A stretch of 64,000 bases of DNA, from positions 95,630,923 through 95,694,922 of the forward strand of contig NC_132910.1 of the NCBI RefSeq assembly GCF_047675955.1, given 5' to 3'. This document shows, one piece after another, positions 1 to 12,401 of the stretch. The notes under the pieces are model-generated. The model had not been told where the DNA came from. It was given only the letters and a program-made list of their open reading frames with translations, and did not search any database. A program made the translations under genes and the position numbers. Each line of letters opens with the position of its first letter. Positions within the stretch are counted from its first letter, which is position 1. The stretch comes from Chlorocebus sabaeus. Taxonomy: Eukaryota; Chordata; Mammalia; Primates; Cercopithecidae.

Positions 1-963
1 GCTGTCATTGTCCATGCCCACAGATAATTTAGTTTGTATTTTTGAATAAAAAGACATTTATACATTCCTGATGCTGGGTAAAAGAGCCATGTACCAATGT
101 ACTGCTTTCAACTGAAATCACTGAGGCATTTTTACTACTGTTCTGTTAAAATGAGGATTTTAGTGCTTGCCACCACCAGATGAGAAGTTAAGCAGCCATT
201 CTGTGGATAGTGAGAATAATTGTGTACAAAGTAGAGAAATAGCCAATTATGTGACTATCTTTGTGTAACAAAAATTTGTTTAAAGTTAAAAAAAAGAAAC
301 AAATATATACCTGATTTATGATAAAATTAACACATGGTAAGGATGGTCTTTTCAATAAACTGGATATTAAAGATACATATCTTGATGTACTCATTTTACA
401 ACATAAACAAAAATCACTTTTACATGAATAGTATAAAACAATAAGCTTCTAGAAAAATAACAAGAGAATAAAGTCATGATTTGGGGGTAGATAACAATTT
501 CTTAAATAAGACAGAAAATCCACAAAGAAAAATCTTGACAAATTATACCTTATTAAAATTGAGAACTTCTGTTCTTCAGAAGGTTCTGTGAAAGGTAAGC
601 CAAAGACTAGGAGATGATATTTGTAACGCACGCATATTCAACAACAGACAAATATACAAAATAGATTACAAAAAGAATATAAAACAAACCTCTAACATAT
701 CAATGGAGTGTGGTGGGGGAGGCAGCCCAATAACAAAGTGAGCAAAGACTTGAACAGGAATTTTACAAAAGAAGATATATAAATGGCTGATATATAAATA
801 GCCAATAAAAAGACATTCATCCTCATTAGTCACCATTATGGAGATGCAATTTATAAAAACACAATGAAGATACCACTATACACACATCAGAACGAATAAA
901 TAAAATATTGGAAATACCAAATGTTGACAAGAATGCAAAGTCACTAAAATTTTCATACACTCA

Positions 964-1058
964 TGGTGGGAGTTTATTTTTTATTTATTTAATTTTTAAT
1001 TTTTAATTTCTGTGGACACATAGTAGGTATATATATTGATGGGGCTGGTGGGAGTTTA
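964..1058 (-). mobile_element. Tiny (69-bp) antisense L1 3'-end insertion with 13-bp target duplication
   Basis: TGGTGGGAGTTTA occurs at 964-976 and again at 1046-1058. Between them lie 69 bp that start T-rich and continue into 'gtggacacatagtaggtata', the antisense of an L1PB/L1MA-type 3' end. The reconstructed target (TTTA/AA) fits the L1 endonuclease preference. This is a severely 5'-truncated L1 copy. Confidence 0.8.
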
Positions 1059-1593
1059 AATTACTAGAACTCATTTAGGAAACTGCTTGACAGTGTCTAC
1101 TAACACTGAACATATGCCTACCCATGACCCTGCAAATTTACTCCCAGAAATACACCTAATAGAAATACATAAATCTTTCAGAAATAAAAAGCAGATACAA
1201 GCATAAAAGAATGTTCATTACAGCAGCAGCAGCCATGATAGCCAGAAATTAAAAATGACACAAATGACAATGAACATTAGAATGGATTAAACACATCGTG
1301 GCATATTCATTCAAAGAAACAGGAAAGAAAGACCACTGCCATTCACACCATAAATTTTACAAATGTAATATTGAGTCAAAGAAGACCCCAAGAAATACAG
1401 ACTGTATGGTTTCATTTAAGTGAAGTTCAAGAAAATACAAACTAATCTGTGGCACTAGAAGTCAAGATATTGGTTACCTTGAAGGAGCTTATTACTGGAA
1501 GAGGGAACAAAGGGTTTTTTGGAGTGCTGGTAATATTATATTTTTTTATCTGAATAGGTGATAACATGTATGTGCACATTTTATGAAAATTCA

Positions 1594-1632
1594 TCTCTCT
1601 CTCTCTCTCTATATATATATATACACACACAC
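1594..1632. repeat. Compound microsatellite (CT)n(AT)n(AC)n
   Basis: Three adjacent dinucleotide tracts in the 3'UTR of the ancient L1: CT about 1594-1610, AT about 1611-1622, AC about 1622-1632. Confidence 0.9.
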
Positions 1633-1814
1633 TCATGATTTGTTCACATTTTTGTGTGATGCTGTACTTCAGTTAAAAGTTTATTTAAATGAAAAGAAAA
1701 TTAGAAGTTTGATGAGAGCTTTGGAAATTAACAGGATGATATGCAAGTATATCACAGAAGACAGATAAAGTCAGGACAGGCATCCTAAAGGACATACTAT
1801 TTAAATTGAACTAT

Positions 1815-2575
1815 GGGAATTATCCAAGAAAAAGTAGGTGTGGTGTCAGCGGCAGGGAACAGGTAGAGTAGAGATGGAGAAGACTCTTTGGGGAAAGAAA
1901 GGATTTGAGCAGAAACCTGGACACATGAAAAGGGCATAGCTCATTCAAGATATGGAAGGAAGCCTGATGCAAGTAAAAAGATCTAGGGTAGGAGTGGCAC
2001 GAAATGAGGCTGAAGACATAGGCAAGGTCTAGGCCAGACAGGGCCTTACATGCCATATCAAGGGTTTCGAGTTCTATCTTAAATGCAATGGAAAGTTATA
2101 GATAGACTTTTAGTACAGGCCTGACATGACCTGGTATTATTGTTAGAAGATGGCTACAGCATGGAGAATTGATTAGAGGGAAGAAAGACTGGAATTGGAG
2201 AGACTGTTTAAGAGACTATCACAGTACCCCAGGTAGGAGATGATGATGGATTCTATTAGCCTGGACAGAGGGCATAGAGAGAAAGAAATGTAGGATGTAA
2301 ATTGATGATGGGATATAAGCTATAAAGAAAAGGTACAAGTCAGGGAGGTTTCCCAGAGGTCTTTCCAGACAATTGGGTGGATGATAATACCAGCTATTGA
2401 GATAAGGAATCCTGGAGAATGGTTAGATCAAGGCAAACGGATGTGTTCCATTTTAGACATAATGACCTTGAGATCTCTGCAGGACATCCAAGAGGAGGTC
2501 TTAAGTAAGCATTTGACACATAAGTCGCAAATTCAGGACAGAGGCCTGAATTGAAGGCATAAGTCATTAGTGATT
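1815..2575 (-). mobile_element. L2-clade LINE fragment (antisense)
   Basis: Purine-rich text of the kind 'gggccttacatgccat', 'atgcaatggaaagttat' and 'ctgacatgacctgg' is the reverse complement of the CR1/L2-type ORF2 3' region, whose sense strand encodes a LDYCNSLL-like motif. The match continues through 'gacaattgggtggatgataataccag' to 'aggacatccaagaggaggtc'. Strongly diverged; family called from memory. Confidence 0.6.
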
Positions 2576-3345
2576 CTACTTCTTGTTGGCAATAGAATGT
2601 GTGACAGAATTATTTTTCAATATTAACATATGCTTTGTTTTTGTCCAAGAATTATTTTACCCCATAGCCTACCCCCATTCAGGCAACAAGACTTTACCAT
2701 ATTAATTGTATCAAAAAAAAGGGCCAAATTCTAGACTTTTAAGTCAAAGCTCTGAAGGACTTGAGGCCCAAATTTTGCATTATAAACAACAGATTCAAAA
2801 TAATATATAATCAGTTAGAATTAGTTTTCCTGCCCCCAAAAAAGATAAAGGGTTTGAGGGCTGGGACAGAAAAGAGTTGAAGAAGTGACAAAAATCTACA
2901 CTTAGGTGGTTTCTCTGATAAGGGGCCCTATTTATTACCCTCTACCCATAACTGCCCTGGGCTGACTCTTAGGAAAGGGAGAGAAAACAATGGACACCTC
3001 AGATATGCAATCAGCTTAAATATGGAGGAAGCTATGTCTCAGTTCTCATGTGAATCCCAGGGAGTTGACAGGGTCTTCAGAAGGAAGGGTAACTAAGCTA
3101 TAGCAGACCGGTCCCAGACAGCCTGAGTGTTCCATGCTCCAGTGAGGCATGTGAAAATAACAGAAGTTGCTGAGAGAGAGAAGTGAGTGCTAAAGACCTA
3201 TTGGTCAATATGAGAAAAACATAAAAGCCATTTCAATGGATTGATGAGCAAAAAGAAGATGGAACAAAGATGTATCAAACAATATAAAAGTCTTATTAAA
3301 ATACTATTACCTTGCCCCAAATCTACACATGTTAGATGCTAGCTC
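2576..3345. other. No gene or confident repeat recognised
   Basis: AT-rich sequence without a long open frame, tandem repeat or clear transposon landmark. Confidence 0.5.
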
Positions 3346-3349
3346 TTGC

Positions 3350-3745
3350 TAGAAAAATGTTGCATTAACAAACTATCCCAAACTCAGTGTCTTCAAATAA
3401 TAAGCTATTTAGCAAATGTGTCTGCAGGTTTGCTGGGAGTTAGCTGATCTAGGCTGATGTGATGGGGGGTAAATTCTGCTGGACATGTCTATCACCCTTT
3501 TTCTAGGACTGGTGGACAAGTTGAGGCTTGTTTCTCTTATGGTGCCAGTGAAAGTACAAAGGTCGGCATATCCAAATCTGCATATGTTTCAAACCTCTCA
3601 TCACATTACACCTGCTAATATCCCATTGACATATATGCTTGCTAATATCCCGCTAAGTCCCGTGGCTGAATCTGGAGTCAAGAGCTCAGAATAGCCTTGT
3701 CCAAAGTTACTCAGTAAAGAGAAAGGTGAAGAATTGGGGCTATTG
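3350..3745 (+). mobile_element. Old mammalian LTR (ERVL/MaLR-type), diverged
   Basis: Pattern of 'aacaaactatcccaaactcagtgtcttcaaataa' followed by a 'ctgctaatatcccattgac' block. The same family recurs at 7035, 13075, 26825, 47890 and 51200, always in this orientation. Exact family not assigned. Confidence 0.5.
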
Positions 3746-5080
3746 ATTCTGTGTCTACCACATCCATACTTAGATGAAATCCCTGGAAGTGGAGGAAGGA
3801 AATATCTATGATTTAACCACAAAAGATACAAATTAGTGACAGAAAAATAAAATCACATTGCTTGCACACCCAGGATTTTGAATTGGGATTTGATAGGAAT
3901 ATTACAATAGGGGCATAAACAAAATGCAAAAAGAACCCAAAGGAAAAATCCCATTCTGACATCAGAATGACATCACAAATAAGGTGACATTTGATGAATG
4001 TCCTATGAAAGATGATTAGAATTTTGAACAACTGAGGTTAAGCAAAACCACAGAATCATGAAAATTATTCTTTGAAATGGCAAAGATTTCTGTGGCTGGA
4101 TCATGGGATTTATTGAGTGGAGCGATTTCTCCTCAGGAGACCAGACACATGTGAATCCACAGGAGTGTTGTTATCTTTCTATTTTTTCCTCGCTTATATG
4201 AAGGACTATAGGTCAGGAACTGTGCAAGAGGAAGAATGTGCATATGTTGGGGTGGGGATAGATAGGGGAGGTCTGGAAGGGATAATTCATTTCAAACTCA
4301 AAATAGCAGACCGAGAGAAGACATAGGGAGAACAGACAGAGAAACCAGTAAAGCTGGAAAAAGATAAGAGAAAACCACAAGAAGACCTGTTTAACCCTAA
4401 TTTCTGTGGCTTTTCTGACGAAGACGTAGTATTAATTGTTTCAGAGTTCATTAGATCCATGTATCTTAAATCTGAGATATAAGCCAGTTGAAAACAAACA
4501 TTCCACTTGAGTGGCATTTTAATGACACAAAGGCTAAAAGGGGGGGACATTTGCATAGCAATAACTATTATTGTTTTAAAACTGCATAGAATTTTCAGAG
4601 CCCGGAACAACCACCAAATCAGGAATTCAAACCGCGCCCTGGGAAGACTGGACTTCCTTTTTTAAAAAGAAAAACCAAAGATCTCTGAGGTTAGTTACCA
4701 GGCAGTAAAAATCAAAAGCCAAACTCCCCTCTAACCACTGGAATATTTGCCATGTGGACCCACACCCACCTAGGACATTGCCAAAACCCCAAAAAAGTAC
4801 CATGACTAAGATCCATGTCTTTCTCTGGGTACTATTTCCACAGAAAGCTTCTTATGTCTCTTCCCTGACATTTCACAAAATAGAGAAAAAGGAAAAGAAA
4901 AAAAATATCCCTGAGGAAAGGCCAAGTATAAAGAAGAATTTGATTTTGGCATTGCTGTGAAAGATTCCACTTACTTTGTCAACCCATGGAATGCTTATTG
5001 TTGAACCAACACCATAAGAAGGACACGGCTTCAGCTTCAATAAGACTGCACTGTATGCAAAAATATTGAATAAATGGATA
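3746..5080. other. No gene or confident repeat recognised
   Basis: Several short chance open frames only. No splice-consistent coding run, no RNA gene, no clear repeat. Confidence 0.5.
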
Positions 5081-5084
5081 AATA

Positions 5085-5320
5085 ATAATTATTGAACTCC
5101 TATTGTGTGCCAGAAATGGTAGTGAGAATTCTACATGTGACTCAAAGATCCTGACAAAGATTTCAGAAAGTAAATATTTTTATTATCCCCATCTTATAGA
5201 TGAGAAAGCTGAGGCAGAAATAGATTGTGTATCTTTTCCAAGGTTGACATGATAAGAAAGTAGCCAAGTGAGGATTCAGTCCGAGCACTCTGATTCCAGG
5301 GTTCATCTGCTCGTGTGCTA
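5085..5320 (+). mobile_element. MIR (tRNA-derived SINE)
   Basis: Contains the MIR core in sense: 'attgaactcctattgtgtgcc', 'attatccccatcttataga', 'tgagaaagctgaggcagaaa', then the 'aggattcagtccgagcactctgattcca' end. Typical age-related divergence. Confidence 0.85.
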
Positions 5321-5454
5321 TGTTCACTGACTCCTAGTGAAGAAATTAGAAATAACACCACCCTTACATTAAACTTTCCAAAGAATATAAAAAGAGAGAA
5401 CACTTTCCAACTCATTTTATGAGACCAGAATATCCTTCACTAAAAGTTGACATG

Positions 5455-6400
5455 GATGTAATAAAAAAGGAAAATTACAGACCAATCTGTCTTGGGAAGG
5501 TAGAAGCAAAAAAAAAATGGTATACCAAAATACCAACAAATTGGTTTCAGAGAATTCATATAAACAAATAAGAAAACGATAACCCAAAGAAAAATGAGAT
5601 TTCACAAAAGAAGATATCCAAATGGTTAAAAAAAAAAAAAAAAAGGAAAAAGCCACATATTTTTTTAAGCGCTCAATGTCATTAGTCATCAGGGAAATGC
5701 AAATTAATGACACGACGTGTCCACCTGAATGATTACAAGTAAAAAGACTGACAAGACAAGGAGCTGGCAAGTATATAAAACAAGAGGAACTCTTGGTACA
5801 GTCACTTTGGAGAAAAGTCTAGAAGTATCTACCATAGGTGAACACATAAAATGCCCTATGAACCATACATTCAACTCCTAGGTTTTTACTCAGCAGAAAT
5901 TCACATATGTGCACCAAAAGACATGTATAAAAATGTGTTTGTGACACTTCTATTCATAAGAGCCCAAAACTGGCAACAACCTAAGTAACTATTAACAGTG
6001 TAATGGAAAAATTATGATATATTTATACTAGGGAGTACAATACAGCAATAAAAATGATCTACTGCTATACACAGTAATTTGAATAAATCTCACAAATTAC
6101 AATGTTGAGTAAGAACTCAACATTTGAGTAAGAACTCAATGTATTTCCATTTACATACTGTTTTAAAATAGGCAAAACCAACCTATGGTGACAGAAGTCA
6201 GAAAAATACTTACTTTCTCGGAAGTGTTTGTAGCGATTGGTAAGAGAAGAAGGATGCTGGGAATGCTTTATTTGTTGATCAGGGCATTGCTTACATGGTT
6301 GTGTCCACTTAATGTTTCAAGTATAGTTCCAGAAGTAACACCTTGGTGAGAGAGAAGGTAATCCAAATTCATGGTATGTGTATCTTAAGTGAAAGTGGTT
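5455..6400 (+). mobile_element. Ancient L1 (L1M-type) 3' fragment
   Basis: ORF2 end landmarks in order: 'tttcacaaaagaagatatcc', 'gggaaatgcaaattaatgac', 'aactcctaggtttttactca', 'aacaacctaagtaactatta', 'cagcaataaaaatgatctac'. A 3'UTR follows with 'gggaatgctttatttgttga'. Highly decayed. It holds an internal A-tract at about 5628-5644. Confidence 0.75.
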
Positions 6401-6559
6401 CAACCAGGTAGAAGAACATTAAGCAGATTAAATTTCAAAATCAGCTAAATACCCACAGCATCATTTATTGAGTATCTAAAATATGCATGAAACAAATGTT
6501 AAGTCCTGAGAATAAAAAGATGAAAAGACCAACTTGCTATCAGGAAATTGTTCACAACC

Positions 6560-7030
6560 AAGCTTTTTTGAAAAGGAGGTATAAAAATAATCTATTTCAA
6601 AACAAAGTCTGCTCTCTTGGAATTAGGCAAATAGTTTTGAGAGTTTAGGGGAGTGGGGGAAGGCCCTCCAGAAGTGGCAACACTTAAATCTTGTAAGTTT
6701 TGCAAGGGAAAGGGCTTCATCAGCCCATCCATCAGGTGGGAGAGGGAGGGTGTCTGGGCAAAGGTATTTGAAACAGTTGACTGCATTTGCAGAAGAGGAC
6801 ACTGAGAGAAAGCAATGTGAATTACAGGAACATTAGGTAGGTAGGTATAACTAGAGCTGAAAATGCAAGACAGAAATAGAGGTGAGAGTGGGCAAGGAAG
6901 GGTCTCTTATTCCATTTTGGATTTTTACCCTGTGGGACATTGGAGCTATTGGAGCTATTGAAGAATTTGTATTTAATCTAATGTGAAGGGTAGATGGGAG
7001 GAAGGTAAGACTGGGAAGATGAGGTAGGAG
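6560..7030 (-). mobile_element. L2-clade LINE fragment (antisense), left part
   Basis: Matches the same reverse-complement L2 text as at 1815-2575 ('ttttaccctgtgggacattggagc', 'aagggcttcat', 'gagagtgggcaaggaagg'). A related piece continues at 7480-7985 beyond an inserted LTR. Confidence 0.5.
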
Positions 7031-7034
7031 GTTT

Positions 7035-7450
7035 TATAAAAATTCAGGAATATAGTCAGGTTTTATTAAACAATTCAAAATCTTAGTGGCTTACAACAGC
7101 AAACATTTGCTTCTTACTGACAGGTCTGTGGGTCAGTCATGGTCGGTTTTAGCTTGGCTGGGTTGGGCCAGGCTTGGCTTGGCTCCACACTACATAGGCA
7201 GACTCCTGTGTGCTCCATGGGTTTTCCATTTCAAAATTCATGATGAAGGAGCAGTGTCTTCTGTGTTCTTCTACTGGTGGATGGCAGAAGTGCAGGGAGG
7301 TAGTGGAGTGGGAAGAAACAGGCAATATCTCCTAAAGCCTCTACTCACAGCTAGCATAGTATCCCTTCTATCCACCTGCCACCAGCCAGTCTCATGGCCA
7401 ACCTCAGTGTCTATAGGACACAGTAGGATTCTCTACCCATAGGGTGAGGA
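7035..7450 (+). mobile_element. Old mammalian LTR (ERVL/MaLR-type)
   Basis: Clear member of the family with 'aaaatcttagtggcttacaacagcaaacatttgcttctta', 'gtctgtgggtcagtcat' and 'ctcatggccaacctcagtg'. It sits between two antisense L2 pieces, so it probably inserted into an L2. The 118-codon open frame across it is a chance frame. Confidence 0.6.
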
Positions 7451-7479
7451 AAGAGAGAATGAACACTTGTTGAACATAT

Positions 7480-7985
7480 TAGCTCAAACTACCACACCAG
7501 GCAAAAGATTATGAACCCCTAAACTAAGGCAGACAGAGTAGGAATAAACAAGAGAGGATTAAGAAACCTAGACTAACCAGTTTCTGGTATCCTAGCTATT
7601 CTGGCTGAACAGAGATGAACTGTCTTGTGAGGAAACTAGGAAATTAAACCAGAAGTTTTAACTCAAGGAAGTACCTGATTAGAATTGGGTAGTCAATCTA
7701 AATCAGTTAACAAATTTGAAAACAGTAGCCCAAGATGAGAAATTCAAGGGCAAAGCCTCTCAAAGGGAGATAATAAGAGAGAATAATTTAAATTAGTAGG
7801 AGGTGGGGTCAATAACAATCTTGAGCTTATTCCAGTCCTTGAGGTAATGAGCATCCTGGGAGCTCTCAAAAAGCAGCCCCAGAAAAGAGAAAGAATGACA
7901 GAAAGGAAGTAGTAGGAATGGGAGAGTTTAGGATGACTCCTAGCTGGGCAGGCTAACAAATTAGGTAAATACTAGGGTCCTGCTG
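7480..7985 (-). mobile_element. L2-clade LINE fragment (antisense), right part
   Basis: 'gggagagtttaggatgactcctagctggg' and neighbouring text match the antisense L2 ORF2 region that follows the part at 6560-7030, supporting one L2 split by the LTR. Confidence 0.45.
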
Positions 7986-8651
7986 AATTATGAAACATAG
8001 AAGAAGAAATTTTCAGAAAAAAGCTAGTATGTTCAATTTGGCTTGATTTTTAAATCTGAGCCATCTAGGTGAGCATGCCTCCTACTGAGTTGACAATTAG
8101 GCCATGGAGTTCCTTCCTTTCATATTGTTTTCACATTCTAGAATTCCCTTTCTCTCCTCTGTCATCCATCCAAAGTCTAAAATTTTCATGATCATTTAAA
8201 CTTCCAATGCTGTCTTCCTTCTCTGAGCTGCTTACATTTGAAATTAGCATACCTCATTTAACATGGGCCACTTGTGTTATATCTACACATGCACACATGT
8301 ATGCACAAATAACAATTTTGTACCCACAAGTAAACTGTAAGTTACGTAATGACAAGGCCTTATGTGACTTTTGCATCTCCTTCAGAACTTTAGCACAGTA
8401 CCAGAAAAATTTTGAAACCTAACTAAAAAATGCATTGGATAATTAACTATTTCATAGTACTTTTATGACCTAGTTTGAACACTTGAGATAATTCTTATTC
8501 TTTAAACACTTGTCCTGGTGTGTATCTCCATGAATAGATCTTTGTGCAATAAAAAAATTGTTGAAGTTTTAACCTTGATTCATACTAAGTGGCAGACACA
8601 AGTTAACCTGGTTTAAAAATTAGGCCATAATAATCAATAATCAAGAGTCTC

Positions 8652-9726
8652 AAGAGTTGAGTTTTTTTTTTCCAAGATGGTAGATTAGAGGCTTTTAGAA
8701 CACCTAGGCTACTTGAAAATAGCAAGATAGTACACAAAGATCAACTTTGTGAGCTTTAATTCACAAAGAAAAACAAGAATCCATCAGAATTAATTATGAA
8801 GGACACCCCGGATCCCAGAGAGGGGAACACTGGCAAAGAGCCCCCATGATAGCATTGGACTGGTAAAAATGAGTGAATCCCCAGTAGGTAAGAGAGGCAG
8901 AGAGCCTTTCTCCATGACTCATCTTTCCACTGGGGATCTGAGCAACCCAGGCCAAGGGAGAACACTTTGTTTCCCCTAGGTCCTGGAGCTAACTTGGGGA
9001 GAGGCTTGGAGACACTGTAAGGGAAAGATACCAGGAAAAGCTGCAGACATTTTCCTAGACTTGTAACTGAGAGCAGAATGCCATTTTTAAAGGCATTGGT
9101 AGGAATATAAATTAGTTCAGCCACTTTGGAAGGTAATCTGGAGATTTTTCAAAAGAATTTAAAACAGAACTACGATTTGACACAGCAATTCCATTACTGG
9201 ATATATACCCAAAAGAAAACAAATCTTTCTACCAAAAAGATATACACACTTGCATGTTCATCACGGCACTATTCACAATAGCAAAGACATGGAATCAACC
9301 TAGGTGGCTATCAGCAGTGGATTGGATTTTTAAAATCTAGTACATATACACCATAGAATACTACACAGCCATAAAAAAGAACAAAATCATGTCCTTTGCA
9401 GCTACATGGATGCAGCTGGAATTCATTATCCTAAGTGAATTAACACAGGAACAGAAAGTCACATACTGCATGTTCTCACTTATAAGTGAGGCTAAACATC
9501 AGGTACTGATGGACAAAAAGATTGCAACAACAAAAACTGGGGACTACTAGAATGGGGAGGGGGGAGTGGGGCAAGAGTTGAAAGACTAAGTATTGGGTAC
9601 TATGCTCAGTACCTGGGTGACAGGATCAATTGTACCCAAACCTCAGCATCATGCAATATACTCAGGTAACAAACCTGCTCATGTACCCCCTGAATTTAAA
9701 ATAAAAAATGGAAAAAAAAGAGTTGA
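8652..9726 (+). mobile_element. Internally deleted L1 (5'UTR-like end joined to 3' ORF2/3'UTR)
   Basis: AAGAGTTGA at 8652-8660 and 9718-9726 flanks the unit. After G and ten T, 'ccaagatggtagattagagg' starts an L1 5'-end-like stretch to about 9085. From about 9094 the sequence is the last part of ORF2 ('aggaatataaattagttcagccac'), the 'gtcctttgcagctacatggatg' and 'cactgcatgttctcacttataag' landmarks, the 3'UTR and an A-rich tail. About 5 kb of the usual element, including all of ORF1 and most of ORF2, is missing. Confidence 0.7.
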
Positions 9727-11650
9727 CAAGACTGAATGGTCAACTACTTGGTGGTTTCTTTCCGAGCAGATGCCAATCAAAAGAAATAATACATGTTACA
9801 AATGTAAAAGCATCCAGAAAATCTAAGTATTTTCTCATAAGTGGTTTTGATTTTTTATATACTTTACATTCAAGTTACCATTCATTCTATGAGAGAAGGA
9901 AGTATAGAGAGCAAATGATAAGCTCAAACTTATACAACTTTTTGTTTGGAGGCAGGAACAGAAGACAGGTCTCTAACTTTCAGACCAGAGCACTAAGACA
10001 AAGTGAGTGTAAACTCCTAACCAGCTGCTTGATCCCAGTAGGGCAGGAATAAAAGATACAATTGGGGCAGCTAAAATTAAAGAGAATGTTTTTAAATCTT
10101 TTAGTTCCTTTTTTAAAGGTAGGCTTTGAAAAACTTCATTTTGTGAGGTGTTCAATGGGGACCTGGAAAACTGCTCTTAGCATTTTAACATAAATTAAAA
10201 ATCATTTAAGCAGACCTCTATTCAGCTCTTGCCAACTGCACATTTATTTTTCTGGTAAAGGAGGCTTTGCTGTTGCAAATGAAGGGGAAATGAAGGCATT
10301 AGAGTTTGGGCATATCAGTGAAAAAAAAAAAGAGTTAATGTGGATGTTGGATTAAGTTGCTCTCATGGCTGCAATTCCATTTATCTGGGCAAGGAATTTG
10401 CCCCCCAACAAAATACTCTCTAAAACATTCTCTGAAAACTTAAGTCACTGTGTAGAATCTGGAGTTGCTGCAGGTGTTTCTTAAAAGCTCATTAGCCCTC
10501 CAGAGAACTATGAAAATAAAATCACTCCAGACCTAATGAGAGTCAGAGAGCAAGGTGGTCAGGGAAGAGCTAAGTTAGGAGGGAGCTGTTTCAATTGCAC
10601 CTGTATTGAGAGGTGGGTGACCTCCAAGAAGCCTGTAAGCTTAGTTCCATTTTGGATAAGCAACTGAAAAAGTGGGGGATGGGAATGGGGAAATGAAGGA
10701 TAAAACATTACTTGCTAATTCTAAACATATGTAGCCAGCACATTGGTGAGTTGAGGTTGGCAAAGGGTAAAACAAAATCTTGCTGCACTGCTTTCCTCAG
10801 TGACAGTTATATTTGTTGATTTTTCCATTGGCACCGAGCTTTTTGAGTCTCCACTTTCTTAATTCCGAAACAACAGAGGGCAGTCATCTCTCACGGCTGA
10901 ATACAACACTTGACATCTATGTTTTCATATAGAGAAGATCATCCTCTGTGGGCCTGCAAAACATCAGTCTCACTCAGGCCTACAGAGTAGAGAAATTTAT
11001 ATATCCACAGTCTGCTGGGTTCAGAGACCACAGACTACACCTCTTCCTTTCCTTCTTGGCTTCTTCCATTTCCTAAAGCATAACCAGTATCTGAATAGAA
11101 TATGGCACATAAGGTTCTTCTCCACCCATTTTCTCCTATTAATAGAACATGGCAAAGGAAAAATCCCATGAATGTCAACAGCTAACTCAATTAAAGATAG
11201 CCCACCTGGAGTGAAAATTAATCAGTAGCCTCCTCTTTTAGAAGGTGAAAGAGAAGGCAGGAAGGGATGTCACAAGTTACCATATCATGGAACGTGAGAA
11301 TAACATGAACCAGGAAGCTGCATGTTCTGCAGGGACTAAGAAGACAAGGTATATTCTACGGTAAGTAATGTAGCCAAAAAGCTTCTTTTTGACTGTGCTT
11401 AAGCTAGGGCTGGCTGGGAAATAAAGCAGCTTTGTGAATATTTTATTAGTTCTTTCTTATGGGTGAAGTACTTCTTGTAGCAAAACCTTTATTAATTAAA
11501 AATGAGCTTTATAAGAATAAGTTTCCTTACTACTCCCTACATTTCTACTGCCAAATCTTGTCCCAGTAGGCTGTGAGAGAACCCAACTCACTAACTGTGG
11601 TCCCATTTAAAGTATTATAAACTTTGTCCTCTTTGAAGGTACAGAGCTGA
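9727..11650. other. No gene or confident repeat recognised
   Basis: About 1.9 kb with no recognisable interspersed repeat and only short chance frames. It contains a few retained CpGs (for example near 10865 and 10900). Could be unique sequence. Confidence 0.5.
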
Positions 11651-11654
11651 AATA

Positions 11655-11765
11655 TTGTCCAATGTGAGCAGTCTGTAAGCTCCTTGACAGTGAGTACCAT
11701 CCGTATTCATCTCAATATTTAGCACAACACCTACCATTGTCTGTGAATATATTTCAATTCATATC
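11655..11765 (+). mobile_element. L2 3' end fragment
   Basis: 'ctgtaagctccttgacagtgagtaccat' followed by 'atatttagcacaacacctacc' matches the L2 3'UTR ending, degraded. Confidence 0.55.
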
Positions 11766-11997
11766 AACTCATATTTATAGAGAATACACATTGTCCAAAA
11801 CATTTTATTAGCATGACATGAGATAAAAAGGTAATTAATAAATTTATCCCTATTCCCAAGGTCTTTCTACAATAGAAGAAGGTGATCAGAGATGTACAAA
11901 TATTACAGTAATGCCAGGTGAAATAAAAGAAGTATGGTGAAAGAAGTACAAATCATGAAAGAATTTTAAAGGAGAGAAAAAGCCTCTCTTTCTGGAG

Positions 11998-12401
11998 GTA
12001 TCCGATATGGTTTGGTTCTGTGTTCCCACCCAAATCTCATATCGAACTGTAATCCCCAGTGTTGGAGGAGGGGCCTGGTGGGAGGTGATTGAATCATGGG
12101 GGTTGTTTCTAATGGTTTAGCACAATCCTCCTAGTGTTGTCTTGTGATAGAGTTCCCAGAAGATCTGATTGTTTGAAAGTGTGTAGCACTTTCTGCTTTG
12201 TTCTCTCTCCTGCCAGTCATGTGAAGATGTACCTGCTTCCCCTTTGCCTTCTGCCATAATTGTTAGCTCCCTGAGGCCTCCCTAGAAGCAGAAGCCTGCA
12301 CACCCTGCAGAATCATTAGCTGCTTAAACCTCTTTTCTTTACAAATTACCCAATCTCAATTATGTCTTTATAGCACTGTGAGAACAGACTAATACAGTAT
12401 C
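11998..12401 (+). mobile_element. Solo THE1/MST-type MaLR LTR with 5-bp target duplication
   Basis: LTR 12003-12396 is flanked by GTATC at 11998-12002 and 12397-12401. It begins with 'cgatatggtttgg' (first base mutated from T) and ends 'agactaataca'. Inside are 'tcccacccaaatctcata', 'ggggcctggtgggaggtgat', 'cctgccagtcatgtgaagatg' and 'ttacccaatctcaattatgtctttatagc'. No internal region is present, so it is a recombined solo LTR. Confidence 0.9.

Larger units (their letters stand above)
443..1700 (+). mobile_element. Ancient L1 (L1M-type), ORF2 3' part and 3'UTR
   Basis: Degenerate ORF2 C-terminal sequence in plus orientation. It contains the usual landmarks: 'aagaagatatataaatggc', 'gaagataccactatacac', a 'tcatggtgggag' block, and the 3'UTR passage ending in a CT/AT/AC microsatellite and 'cttcagttaaaagtttattt'. 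Many indels and stops show great age. A 69-bp younger L1 piece interrupts it at 977-1045. Confidence 0.75.

Noticed and set aside
7086..7442. 118-codon open frame with tryptophan-rich start
   Set aside because: Lies wholly inside an old LTR and has no homology or splice context.
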